Shown here in pieces: positions 17,083-25,447 of a stretch of 64,000 bases of DNA. Both the position numbers and the translations under genes were made by a program. The notes beneath the pieces are model-generated. The model did not search any database. It was not told the origin of the DNA and saw nothing but the letters and a program-made list of their open reading frames with translations. This DNA is from Burkholderia cepacia (GTDB lineage Bacteria > Pseudomonadota > Gammaproteobacteria > Burkholderiales > Burkholderiaceae), in NCBI RefSeq assembly GCF_001039005.1, contig NZ_LDWR01000089.1:1-64000 (forward strand). Direction: 5' to 3'. How positions within the stretch are numbered: position 1 is the first letter of the stretch; each line of letters opens with the position of its first letter.

Positions 17083-17111
17083 GCCGCCGCTTCGCGACCG
17101 AAGCGAGCGGC
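17083..17111 (+). promoter_or_regulatory. Intergenic hairpin after the RAPP stop codon
   Basis: CGCTTCG-cgac-CGAAGCG with an outer GCCG/CGGC pairing, 27 bases after the DUF2946 stop and after a pyrimidine-rich stretch (ctttccctctgac). It has no U-tract, so it may mark or pause a Rho-dependent termination zone. Confidence 0.5.
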
Positions 17112-17164
17112 CGTTCGTCGCGCGCATGCGCGACGGCATCGAACGACAACTGGAGAACACATCC

Positions 17165-18082
17165 ATGCCCCGCTTTACCGAACGGCACGCGCCTCGCGCA
17201 TGCGCCGCGCTGCTGGCCGCCATCGCCGGCCTGTCCCATGCGTCATTCGCGAACGCACACGCCGTGGTCGGCGATCGCGTCTTTCCCGCCACGATGACCG
17301 TCGACGATCCAGGCGTCGGCGACGAATTCGACACGCAGTTCGGCCACATCAAGACCACCGACGACAGCGGCAACAACGTGAACGTCAACACCGTGTCGTA
17401 CGAGTGGGACAAGCTGATCACGAAGAACCTCGCGTTCAGCGTCGCGAGCCAGTACGTGTCGCAGAACGCCCCGGACGGTGGTTCCGCGAAGGGCTGGGAC
17501 AACGTCACGCTCGGTGTGAAGTACCTCGCCTATACGAATCCGGCGCACGAGTTCATGGCATCGGTCGGCCTCAAGACCGAGATCGGCGGCACCGGCGCAA
17601 AGTCGATTGCGAATCCGTATTCCACGTTCACGCCGGCTGTCTATCTCGGCAAGGGCTTCGGCGATCTGCCCGCGTCGCTCGGCTATCTGCGCCCGTTCGC
17701 GATCACGGCCGAGGTCGGGCCGAACCTGACCACGGCGTCGTCCGACCAGGGCCCGAATTCGCTCGGCTGGGGCATGACGCTGCAATACAGCATCCCGTAC
17801 CTGCAGCAGCAGGTGAAGAACCTCGGCCTGCCGCAGCCGCTCAGCAACATGATCTTCGTCGTCGAGGCGCCGATGAGCACCTGCACGGCGGGTGCGTGTT
17901 CGGGCCAGACTACCGGCACGATCAACCCGGGCCTACTGTGGCTCAATCGTTATGGGCAGTTCGGTGTCGAGGCGCAGATTCCAGTCAATCGCGCGAGCGG
18001 CAACCATATCGGCGTGCTCTTCGACGCGCACTTGTATTTCGACGACCTGTTCCCCGGCTCGCTCGGCAAGCCGCTCTTCTGA
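17165..18082 (+). CDS. Outer-membrane beta-barrel protein of a copper operon
   Basis: 305 residues with a signal peptide (ACAALLAAIAGLSHASFANAHA). The mature chain is rich in alternating hydrophobic strands (NLAFSVASQYV, NVTLGVKYLAYT, FMASVGLKTEIGG, LRPFAITAEVGPNL, WGMTLQYSIPY, GVLFDAHLYFDDLFP) and ends LGKPLF with a terminal Phe, as in outer-membrane barrels. One Cys pair (STCTAGACSG) may be extracellular. GGAGA at 17152-17156 supports the start. Between CruR and CopC it is likely a copper-related outer-membrane transporter or porin. Substrate unproven. Confidence 0.75.
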   Translation: MPRFTERHAPRACAALLAAIAGLSHASFANAHAVVGDRVFPATMTVDDPGVGDEFDTQFGHIKTTDDSGNNVNVNTVSYEWDKLITKNLAFSVASQYVSQNAPDGGSAKGWDNVTLGVKYLAYTNPAHEFMASVGLKTEIGGTGAKSIANPYSTFTPAVYLGKGFGDLPASLGYLRPFAITAEVGPNLTTASSDQGPNSLGWGMTLQYSIPYLQQQVKNLGLPQPLSNMIFVVEAPMSTCTAGACSGQTTGTINPGLLWLNRYGQFGVEAQIPVNRASGNHIGVLFDAHLYFDDLFPGSLGKPLF

Positions 18083-18098
18083 TCCAGGGAGAAACCGC

Positions 18099-18464
18099 AT
18101 GAACGTCCTGACCACGATGCGCACGGCCGCCACCGCGCTGCTCCTCGCCGGCGCGCAGCTTGCGCATGCACATGCCTATCCGACGCATCAGGCGCCGTCC
18201 GCGGGCGAGACCGTGACCGCGTCGCCGAAGCGCGTCGCGATCGATTTCGACGACGGGCTCGAACCCGCGTTCAGCTCGATCGCCGTCACCGATGCGCAGG
18301 GCCGCGCCGTCACGAACGGCAAGGCCGAAGTCGACGCATCGAACCGGAAGCACATGTCCGTGGCGCTGAACCCGCTGACGCCGGGCGTCTATACGGTCGC
18401 GTGGGTGGCCGTCGCGCTCGACGGCCACCGCACGCAGGGTCACTACGCGTTCACGGTGAAGTGA
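18099..18464 (+). CDS. copC: Periplasmic copper-binding protein CopC
   Basis: 121 residues. A signal peptide (TAATALLLAGAQLAHA) is followed by a His at or near the mature N-terminus (HAYPTHQAPSAG), the copper histidine brace of CopC proteins. The single Ig-like domain ends with DGHRTQGHYAFTVK, the family signature, whose His also binds Cu(II). It carries copper in the periplasm, usually with CopD or an oxidase pathway. AGGGAGA lies before ATG 18099, 16 bases after the barrel gene, so the two are co-transcribed under the CruR leader. Confidence 0.92.
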   Translation: MNVLTTMRTAATALLLAGAQLAHAHAYPTHQAPSAGETVTASPKRVAIDFDDGLEPAFSSIAVTDAQGRAVTNGKAEVDASNRKHMSVALNPLTPGVYTVAWVAVALDGHRTQGHYAFTVK

Positions 18465-18534
18465 TTGACGTGACGATGGCCGTGCCCGCCGCCGCGCATG
18501 CGCCGGCGGGCATGTCGTACCGCATCGCGCGGCG

Positions 18535-20652
18535 TCAGAACCGGTAGTTCGCCAGCACTTCGAGCCGCCGGTCGTTGCCGAGCAGAACCTGCGTTTCGTT
18601 GTAGTACGCGGACTGCACGAAGCGGCGGTTGAACACGTTGTACGCGCGTGCCGTGATCGTCGTGTCCTTGCGCGGCTTCCATGCAAGACCAAGGTCGACG
18701 GTGGTATACGACGGCATCACGAGCTGGTTCGCCGTGTCGGCAAAGCGCTTGCCGACGTATTTCACACCGGCAATACCCGTCCAGTCCGGCGCGAAACGCC
18801 AGCTTACCCACAGGTTCGCAAGACGCTGCGGCACCGACACCGGCACGTTGCCCGCGCGCGAGACCATCGTGCCGCCGGACACCTGCTGGAAATCGTCGTA
18901 TTTCGCGCGCAGGATCGACACGTTCGCGTCGACGCGCCAGTCCTTCGCGATCTCCGCGCCGACCGTCGCTTCCAGCCCGCGCGACGACTGCTGGCCGACC
19001 TGGATCGACTGGTTCGGGTTCAGCGGATCGGCCGTCAGGAGGTTGCTCTTCACGATCCGGTACGCGGCCAGCGTCCATTCCGCCTTGCCATCCAGGAACG
19101 ACTGCTTGACGCCGATCTCGATCTGCTTGCCGGTCGCGAGCGTGAAGTTCGCCTTCGACGCATTCAGCGACAGCAGCGAGCTGACCGGATCGGCCGCGAC
19201 CGAGTACTGGCCGTACACGGCGAGACCGGGTCGCACGTCATACACGGTGCCGATGCGCCAGCCCGTGTTCGCGAACACCTTCGTGAACGCGCCGCCTTTT
19301 ACGAGATCGTCGCGGTTCACGCTCGCGTGGTCGTAGCGCAGCCCGCCGATCACCGACCAGCGCGGCGTGATTTCGAGCCGGTTCTCCGCGAACAGCGCGT
19401 ACTGGTTCGCCTGGCTGCGGTACTTCGGATATGTGCCCGCGGCGTTGATGAAACTGCCCGGATCGAAGCTGAACGGATCGACCGTCGACGTGCCCGAATA
19501 CGGCGAGTTGTTGTCGTGCTGGAAAGTCGTGTGATTGAACTCGAAACCCGCCGAGAACGTGTTGCGCATCCCGAGCAGCGCGCTGCTCACGGTGGCCGTC
19601 GTCACGTTGCCGTACTGCGCCTGGTCGTGGAAGATCTCCGTGTAGTTGCTGCGCCGGACTTGTGCGGTCGACGGCAGGTAGGTGTAGTTCTCGGCGTCCT
19701 TCCAGTGACGGTTGCTCTTCATCCGGTACAGCGTGCTCGTCACGTTCAGACTGTCGCTCGGCTGCCAGTTCGCCGACACCGTCGCCCAGCTGTCGCGGAA
19801 CGCGATGTCGCTGTCGCCGACGTTGTAGTTCTTCTTGTCGAGCGCCGGATCGCGTACGCCGTTCACGAGCGGCACGCCGAAATACTGCATCGGATGCTGG
19901 AAGCCCTGCGCGTACGAGGCCGTCACGTACAGGTCGGGCGTCACGTCGTAGCGCAGCGCGCCCGAGATCGACAGGTTGCGCGAATCGCCGCGATCGACCC
20001 AGTTCGACGAGCGATTACCGCTGATGTCGAAGCGGTACGACAGTGTGTCGTTGATCGCGCCGCCGCTGCCGAACGCAGCCCGCGCCGTGCCTTCGGTGCC
20101 GCCGCCGACCTGCAGTTCGTTCCGGATCGGCGTGCGGTTCGGCTTCTTCGGCACGATGTTGACGACGCCGCCGATCGCGCCTTCGCCGTAGACCACCGAC
20201 GCCGGGCCGCGCAGCACGTCGATATGGTCGACCGACCACGTATCGAACGGAAACGTGACGCCGATCGCGCCATACGGGCGCACGCCGTCGTAGAGCTGCG
20301 TCACCGACGCCGCGCCGACGAAGCCGCGTGCGCCGAGTTCCGATCCGCCGTTGCCGGGGTGCGGCGATTCGCTGATGCCGGCGGCGCGGCTTACCGCATC
20401 GACGATCGAACTGTCGCCGCGCGTGTCGAGCGTCGCGCGGTCGATCTGCTCGACGCTCGCGGGCGTTTCGAGCGACGACAGCCCGAGATGGCTGCCCGTG
20501 TCGAGCGGCTGCGTCAACGGGGCCGGCTTCTGCGCGTCAACGCGAATCGGCGCGAGCGTCGTGCCGGTGCCCTTGATGTCGCTTTCCTGTGCCTGCCCGG
20601 CTGGCGCAAAAGTCGCGAGAACGGCGGCGGGCAGTATCAATCTGAACTTCAT
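18535..20652 (-). CDS. TonB-dependent receptor, probable copper/metallophore uptake
   Basis: 705 residues. Signal peptide MKFRLILPAAVLATFAPAGQA; TonB-box region and plug (about 45-165, PASVEQIDRATLDTRGDSSIVDAVSRAAG...VDHIDVLRGPASVVYGEGAIGGVVNIVPKKP); then a 22-strand barrel ending VLLGNDRRLEVLANYRF with a terminal Phe. It uses TonB/ExbBD energy to import a metal complex across the outer membrane. It is last in an operon DUF2946 - PepSY - receptor, the set that in B. pertussis contains the copper-repressed receptor BfrG, so copper (not iron) is the likelier cargo. Iron-siderophore uptake cannot be ruled out. Confidence 0.88.
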   Translation of the reverse strand: MKFRLILPAAVLATFAPAGQAQESDIKGTGTTLAPIRVDAQKPAPLTQPLDTGSHLGLSSLETPASVEQIDRATLDTRGDSSIVDAVSRAAGISESPHPGNGGSELGARGFVGAASVTQLYDGVRPYGAIGVTFPFDTWSVDHIDVLRGPASVVYGEGAIGGVVNIVPKKPNRTPIRNELQVGGGTEGTARAAFGSGGAINDTLSYRFDISGNRSSNWVDRGDSRNLSISGALRYDVTPDLYVTASYAQGFQHPMQYFGVPLVNGVRDPALDKKNYNVGDSDIAFRDSWATVSANWQPSDSLNVTSTLYRMKSNRHWKDAENYTYLPSTAQVRRSNYTEIFHDQAQYGNVTTATVSSALLGMRNTFSAGFEFNHTTFQHDNNSPYSGTSTVDPFSFDPGSFINAAGTYPKYRSQANQYALFAENRLEITPRWSVIGGLRYDHASVNRDDLVKGGAFTKVFANTGWRIGTVYDVRPGLAVYGQYSVAADPVSSLLSLNASKANFTLATGKQIEIGVKQSFLDGKAEWTLAAYRIVKSNLLTADPLNPNQSIQVGQQSSRGLEATVGAEIAKDWRVDANVSILRAKYDDFQQVSGGTMVSRAGNVPVSVPQRLANLWVSWRFAPDWTGIAGVKYVGKRFADTANQLVMPSYTTVDLGLAWKPRKDTTITARAYNVFNRRFVQSAYYNETQVLLGNDRRLEVLANYRF

Positions 20653-20690
20653 GTTTCGGAATCCTTTGAATCTATCTAATCGTTTTTCGA

Positions 20691-22154
20691 TCACGCAGCC
20701 GTGCGCGCCGCACGGCCGAACAGCAAACGATCGATCAACCAGACCGCGACGATCGTGATCCCCATCAGCGGGAATACGATCCCGAGCAGCACGAGCCCCG
20801 CGATCCAGCCGCGCATCGGCGGCGTGCCGCGTTCGCGCGACGGCGCGCCCAGCTTGCCGGCCGGGCGGCGCTTCCACCACATCACCGTGCCGGTGACGGC
20901 CATCGCGGCCAGCCCGAGCGACAGCACCGCGCAGACGATCTGGTTCGCGAGCCCGAAATAACGACCTATGTGCAGCGATGTGCCGTACGACACGGCCTGC
21001 GACACCGCGCCGTAGTCGTCATAGCGGATGTCCTTCAACACCGCGCCGCTGTACTGGTCGATGTAGATCGTCCGCTCGGCTTTCGGGTCGGCCGGGAAGT
21101 ACGACGCGGTGAACACGCCGTCCGGGCCCGACGGCAACGCAAGCGTGTAGCCGCTCGTCACGCCGAGCCCCGCAACGATCTCGATCGCGCGCGCCAGCGG
21201 CAGCGGTGCCGGCGTCGGTGCCGACGGCGAATGCGGCACGGGCACGTTGCCGACCGCCCACGGCGTTTGCGGCAACGGCAGGTCGTCCATCACCATCCCC
21301 GGCATCGACTCGCCCGATTCGTGATGATGGCCGGCCGGTGCGGCGGCCGGCGCGTGCATAGGCTCGGCGGGTGCGCCCGGGCGTGTCGAGTGCAACGACG
21401 CGCCGCCCCATACGCCGTCCGGCGCGCCGAGGTTCACGGTCGCGGCCAGCGCCTTGAAGTTCTTGCCCCACGAGCCCGACCACGGCAGCCCCGTCAGGAT
21501 GAACGCCACCGTGCCGGCCGCGAGCCAGATGCCCGCCGTCGCGTGGACGCTCTTCCACAGCGGCCGGCCGCGCAGCGACAGGTCGGGCCGCAGCGCACGT
21601 CCGACGCGCGCTGTGCCACGCGGCCACCACAGCGCGATGCCGGTCCCGATCATCACGAACGTCCAGCACGCGGCGAGCTCCATCAGCAACTCGCCCGTCT
21701 TGCCGAGCAGTAGCTTGCGATGCAGCATCCGGTCGACCTGCATGAAGCGGCGCTCGACGCTCAGCGTGCCGAGCACGCTGCCGTCGTACGGGTTCACGTA
21801 CACGCTCTCGCGGCTGCCGTCGCGCAGCCGGAATACGTACTCGGCGCTGCGGTCCGGCGCGGTGGATACCTGGACCGAAACCGGCGTCGCACTGGCCGGC
21901 ATCGCGGTACGCGCGTTCGCGAGCAGCGTGTCGGGGGCGAGCCGCGGCGTGCCGCGCGGCTCGACGACCAGCCGCTGCGGATACAGCAGCGGCTCGATCT
22001 GCGGCTGGAAGCAATAGAGCGTCCCCGTGATCGCGAGGATCACCAGGAACGGCATCACGAACAGGCCGGCATAGAAGTGCCAGCGCCAGAGCGTCCGGTA
22101 ACCGGCGCTTGCGGAACGGGCAGGCGAGATCGCCTGCTCGACGGTGGTCGACAT
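20691..22154 (-). CDS. PepSY-associated inner-membrane protein with metal-binding loop
   Basis: 487 residues with four to five membrane helices (WRWHFYAGLFVMPFLVILAITGTLYCF, LLMELAACWTFVMIGTGIALWW, ATAGIWLAAGTVAFILTGLPW, IVCAVLSLGLAAMAVTGTVMWW, LVLLGIVFPLMGITIVAVWLI) and two PepSY domains in the periplasm. The loop between helices has APAGHHHESGESMPGMVMDD, rich in His and Met, a copper-ligand pattern. Such proteins often reduce or process metal complexes imported by TonB receptors. GAGGAG precedes ATG 22154. It lies between the RAPP leader gene and the receptor, 38 bases from the latter. Confidence 0.88.
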   Translation of the reverse strand: MSTTVEQAISPARSASAGYRTLWRWHFYAGLFVMPFLVILAITGTLYCFQPQIEPLLYPQRLVVEPRGTPRLAPDTLLANARTAMPASATPVSVQVSTAPDRSAEYVFRLRDGSRESVYVNPYDGSVLGTLSVERRFMQVDRMLHRKLLLGKTGELLMELAACWTFVMIGTGIALWWPRGTARVGRALRPDLSLRGRPLWKSVHATAGIWLAAGTVAFILTGLPWSGSWGKNFKALAATVNLGAPDGVWGGASLHSTRPGAPAEPMHAPAAAPAGHHHESGESMPGMVMDDLPLPQTPWAVGNVPVPHSPSAPTPAPLPLARAIEIVAGLGVTSGYTLALPSGPDGVFTASYFPADPKAERTIYIDQYSGAVLKDIRYDDYGAVSQAVSYGTSLHIGRYFGLANQIVCAVLSLGLAAMAVTGTVMWWKRRPAGKLGAPSRERGTPPMRGWIAGLVLLGIVFPLMGITIVAVWLIDRLLFGRAARTAA

Positions 22155-22354
22155 GGTGTCAGCTCCTCGTGGTCGTCGAGCGGTCAAGCCAGCGCGAGCC
22201 GGCTGTCGTCAACGTGCGGCACACCCGCGGGCACGCGCCGACGGAACGGGCGACGCGGCGTCATGCGCACGCGGTGCGCAGGGCGGCGTCGCCCGCGCGG
22301 CGCGGGCATTCGGGTGAACGCTTGAATCGGGTGATGTGAAACGAACGACGTGAA

Positions 22355-22382
22355 GGCTCATGCACATCGATGTGCACGAGCC
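22355..22382 (-). promoter_or_regulatory. Large hairpin just after the second RAPP leader gene
   Basis: Contains the perfect 16-base palindrome TGCACATCGATGTGCA (22361-22376) extended, after an A/C mismatch, by GGCTC/GAGCC. It begins 14 bases after the DUF2946 stop in the direction of transcription and lacks a good U-tract, so it is more likely part of the CruR-type control region than a simple terminator. Confidence 0.55.
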
Positions 22383-22396
22383 GCTAGGCGGAACGT

Positions 22397-22882
22397 TCAG
22401 CAGAACAGCGGAGGGGCGCGGGAAGGCGGGCGATCGTCGAATATCGATCGCACGAAAGGAAGAGAGTCGAAGTGAATCCGGACACGCCGCGGCGCTGCGG
22501 CGGGGAACAACAGCACCAGCAGCGCGAACGACGCCAGCGCCGTGAACAGCGCCGCACCGAACGCGCAGAGGCTGTCGCCGTTCCCGGAGGACGCCGTCTT
22601 GCCGGCGTGCGCGTCATGCTTGAGCGCATCGACGAGCGCCAGCGCATCGTTGGCCGGTGTGATCGGTGCGCCCGCATCGAAACGGGCGCTCAGCGCGGCC
22701 ACGTCGACGATCAGCGGGCCGCGGCCCGAACACAGCACCACCGAGCCCGCATCCGGACCGTCCGGATCGAGCATCACGGCACCCGACATCAGCGCGCGGG
22801 ACAGCAGCGTCACGAGGAGGAACCCCCACAGCAGCTGTCGCGCGACGCCTTGCCGGAGCAGGAAGCGGCGAAGTGCATTCAT
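22397..22882 (-). CDS. DUF2946/CruR-like leader protein lacking CXXC (RAPP)
   Basis: 161 residues. An N-terminal hydrophobic helix (LLWGFLLVTLLSRALMSGAVML) is followed by VVLCSGRGPLIVDV, a His-containing segment (LKHDAHAGK), and a second hydrophobic block with a single Cys (SLCAFGAALFTALASFALLVLLF). It ends DDRPPSRAPPLFC, so RAPP sits three residues before the stop (codons at 22420-22397). It lacks the CXXC seen in its cousin at 16673, so copper ligands would have to be the two lone cysteines or histidines. It heads the PepSY-TonB receptor operon, with a 240-base spacer containing a strong hairpin. Confidence 0.72.
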   Translation of the reverse strand: MNALRRFLLRQGVARQLLWGFLLVTLLSRALMSGAVMLDPDGPDAGSVVLCSGRGPLIVDVAALSARFDAGAPITPANDALALVDALKHDAHAGKTASSGNGDSLCAFGAALFTALASFALLVLLFPAAAPRRVRIHFDSLPFVRSIFDDRPPSRAPPLFC

Positions 22883-22970
22883 GGCGCGCGATTGTACATC
22901 CGTTTGTGGGGCCGGGCCGGCGGCAGCGCTGATGGGCGGCACAAGTCGCGGACAAGCGGAAACGGGGCTG

Positions 22971-23516
22971 CTAGGCCGGGCTGAACGGTCCGTCGCCTAG
23001 CGGCGCGTTCGCGGGGCCGTACGACCAGGTGCCGTCCGCGCGTGCGGTCAGCACGTTGCCCGAGCGCCGGTCGTACAGATGCCACTGTTCATCGGCCGGG
23101 TCGTCGCCGTATGGCCAGGTCGTCAGTTTGCCGCCGAGGTCGAAGTCGAATGCCCACGAACCCGGTTGGGCACGCGGCATGACCGATTGCAGGATCTGTC
23201 CGTCGAGACGTTGCGCGGCGGCCGCGATGTCGCCGGACCGCGATTCGCTGTGTGCGAGCTCGCGACCGTCGAGCGCGATCGACCAGTGGCAGTAGCAGAT
23301 CCACAGATGCCCGTTGCCGGCGACGGTCACGTGCCGCGACGCCAGCCGGTCGCGCGCCGCCGCGGACAGGTCGGGCGAACCGACGAGCGGCTCCCTGACA
23401 TGCAGCGCGGGTTCCCCGAATTCGAACGTGAGAAAGCTGCCCTGGCCTTTCGTCACGGACCACGCGGGCGTATCGCAGATGGCCGGCCAGATCCGGTCGA
23501 AGTCGGCGGCGTTCAC
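22971..23516 (-). CDS. Hypothetical protein, second of an overlapping pair
   Basis: 181 residues, cytosolic by appearance, no signal. Trp/Asp-rich with motifs WAFDFDLGGKLTTWPYGDDPADEQWHLYDRRSGNVL. Its ATG overlaps the stop of the gene before it (ATGA at 23516-23513), so the two are co-translated. No family recognised. Small co-translated pairs of this kind include immunity proteins, but nothing here proves that. Confidence 0.65.
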   Translation of the reverse strand: MNAADFDRIWPAICDTPAWSVTKGQGSFLTFEFGEPALHVREPLVGSPDLSAAARDRLASRHVTVAGNGHLWICYCHWSIALDGRELAHSESRSGDIAAAAQRLDGQILQSVMPRAQPGSWAFDFDLGGKLTTWPYGDDPADEQWHLYDRRSGNVLTARADGTWSYGPANAPLGDGPFSPA

Positions 23517-23746
23517 GGGATGCGTCTCGTATCGGCGGAACCGGCCGCGGCGTCGTCTTCGCTGAAATCATCGCCAACCAGCAGATCGGAGAGGGCGGCC
23601 GGCGACAGCCGCGCGATCGTGCGCTCGACGTCGTGATCGTAGCGGCGATCGTTCGGATCGACATGCTTCTGCGCCCGACGTCCGTAGCGCTTCACGAAGA
23701 TGCCGAGTTCGCCGACCAACCGGGATTGTCGGTTCCTGATGCTCAT
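23513..23746 (-). CDS. Hypothetical small basic protein, first of an overlapping pair
   Basis: 77 residues. The N-terminal half is basic (MSIRNRQSRLVGELGIFVKRYGRRAQKHVDPNDRRYDHDVERTIARLSP), the C-terminus acidic (LLVGDDFSEDDAAAG). Overlaps the next gene by four bases. The pattern (basic helix, then P..LSDLL.GD) recurs in small Proteobacterial hypotheticals, but no function is known to me. Confidence 0.62.
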   Translation of the reverse strand: MSIRNRQSRLVGELGIFVKRYGRRAQKHVDPNDRRYDHDVERTIARLSPAALSDLLVGDDFSEDDAAAGSADTRRIP

Positions 23747-23834
23747 GCGGCGATGTCGTCGGGCATTCGCGCGAAGCGGGAAGGGCCGCCCGTGCCGTGA
23801 TTGCCGGCCGCGGCGGCCGATGCGTGGCGCCGGC

Positions 23835-24158
23835 TCAAGCCGGATACGCGTCGTCGACCTTCAGGTTCGCGAGCCGGAACAGCGTGCGCAGCGTCTGCGG
23901 GTGAATGTCGCGGTGCGCGGCGAGCGACGTCAGCATGAAGTCGAGCACCTTCGCATAGCGGAGCAGCACGAGGCAGCGCGCGAGATCGGGCGTGCGGGCA
24001 CGCATGTCTTCGGCGAGGTGAACCATCTCGGTGGACAGCGTGCGTGCCATCTCGAGCTCCATCTGCTGTTTTTCGGTCCAGTCGGGCAACGGCTGTTCGA
24101 GCAGCTTCGCGAGAAAGAGCTGGAACGACGTGTCGGACGAATTGGGCAGCGCATCCAT
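23835..24158 (-). CDS. Hypothetical all-helical protein
   Basis: 107 residues, predicted helical throughout (QLFLAKLLEQPLPDWTEKQQMELEMARTLSTEMVHLAEDM...CLVLLRYAKVLDFMLTSLAAHR). GAGG lies seven bases before the ATG. No family recognised and no obvious partner; the next gene on this strand is 89 bases downstream. Confidence 0.6.
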   Translation of the reverse strand: MDALPNSSDTSFQLFLAKLLEQPLPDWTEKQQMELEMARTLSTEMVHLAEDMRARTPDLARCLVLLRYAKVLDFMLTSLAAHRDIHPQTLRTLFRLANLKVDDAYPA

Positions 24159-24751
24159 GAAGGGCCTCGTTGCTTGCGCGGATCGTTCGGGCGTATCCGG
24201 TGGACGCGCCCGAGGGTGGACTCATGGCCGCGCGATGACCGGCGCGGCGTTTATCGGAACGGAATGCAGGTTCCGTACCAGCCCCGCGATCCGATTGTTG
24301 AGCAATGTTGAGCCGCGCTACCGCACCGGTCGGCGAGTCCCGCTGGTACTGGGTTGCGGAGGCGGCCGAGGAGGGCGTCTACAGGCGGGGCGCGGAAGAC
24401 GTCGGGCGTACCGAGCGGCTCGATGCAGTGAAATGCTTCACGGATGTAACGTAACGCCGGAATAAAACGCGTTGCGCGTTGCCACCGGCGGAAGGCCGAA
24501 ACGTGCCGGCCCGCGCGTGCCGCCTGCGCCGGCAACGCGTTCGGCTTGTCGGAAGCATGGTGTGAGAGGGCCGCCCTCGCTCGGCGGAACCGGCGGCGAA
24601 TGCGCCAGTTGTTTCAGAACCGAGACGGTTTCGCGAGCGGCGCTCCGGCCGCGCCGCCATCGAACTGGCCCAGCGATTGGCCGCGCAATTGTCCATGGGC
24701 AGATGGCGCGCGTTTGCCAACAATCTGCGGATCATCCCTGCGAGGTTCGAC
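24159..24751. other. 593-base gap without a supported gene
   Basis: Open frames here (for example 24251-24535 minus) have no ribosome site or recognisable protein. It must hold the promoters of the helical hypothetical and of the LysE-family gene; no clear -35/-10 was picked out. Confidence 0.5.
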
Positions 24752-25384
24752 ATGAGCGTCCACGCCTTCTTCTCGGCCAACCTGCTGCTTGCCTACACGG
24801 CCTATTTCATCGGTACGGCCAGCCCCGGGCCGAGCAATCTCGCGATCATGTCGGTCGCCGCGAACCAGGGTCGCAAGGCAGCGCTGGCGTTCGCGCTCGG
24901 CGTCATTTCGGGGTCGATGTGCTGGGCGACGGTGGCGGCGCTCGGCGTGTCGGCCGCGCTGCTCGCGTGGTCGAAACTGCTGGTCGCGATCAAGATCTTC
25001 GGCGGGCTGTATCTGCTGTGGCTCGCGTTCAAGTCGGGGCGCACGGCACTGGCGGGCCCGGCGGCGGCATCAGTGAATGCGGCGCGCGAGCAGCGGCTGT
25101 CGCGTTTCTACGTACGCGGCGCGATGCTGCACCTGACCAATCCGAAAGCCATTCTCGTATGGGTATCGATCGTCGCGCTGTCGTCGAACGGCGCGGGCGC
25201 GTCGCACGGTGCCGTCGTGCCGGGCTGCCTCGTGATCGGGTGCCTGGTGTTCGGCGGTTATGCGCTCGTGTTCTCGATGGACGGCGCACGCCGGCTGTAC
25301 GTGCGCGGCCGGCGCGCGATGGAAGCGTGTCTCGCCGTGGTGTTCGGCGTGGCGGGGATCCGGCTGCTGGCGTCGAACGTGTAG
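24752..25384 (+). CDS. LysE/RhtB family amino acid exporter
   Basis: 210 residues with about six membrane helices. The N-terminal signature YFIGTASPGPSNLAIMSVAANQGRKAALAFALGVISGS matches RhtB/LysE exporters (G-P-G-P-type turn, here SPGPSN), and FYVRGAMLHLTNPKAILVWVS is the second conserved block (NPKA). It probably exports a hydrophobic or basic amino acid or a homoserine-like compound through the inner membrane. A single gene, convergent with the ALDH. Substrate cannot be assigned. Confidence 0.9.
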   Translation: MSVHAFFSANLLLAYTAYFIGTASPGPSNLAIMSVAANQGRKAALAFALGVISGSMCWATVAALGVSAALLAWSKLLVAIKIFGGLYLLWLAFKSGRTALAGPAAASVNAAREQRLSRFYVRGAMLHLTNPKAILVWVSIVALSSNGAGASHGAVVPGCLVIGCLVFGGYALVFSMDGARRLYVRGRRAMEACLAVVFGVAGIRLLASNV

Positions 25385-25447
25385 CTTGCCGGAACGAACC
25401 CTCCGCCGCATCGGCGCACGGCGAAGGGTTCGCGCATCACGGGTGCT

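Noticed and set aside
24251..24535. Open frame of 94 codons on the minus strand
   Set aside because: Arg-rich composition typical of an out-of-frame reading of GC-rich DNA; no start signal.
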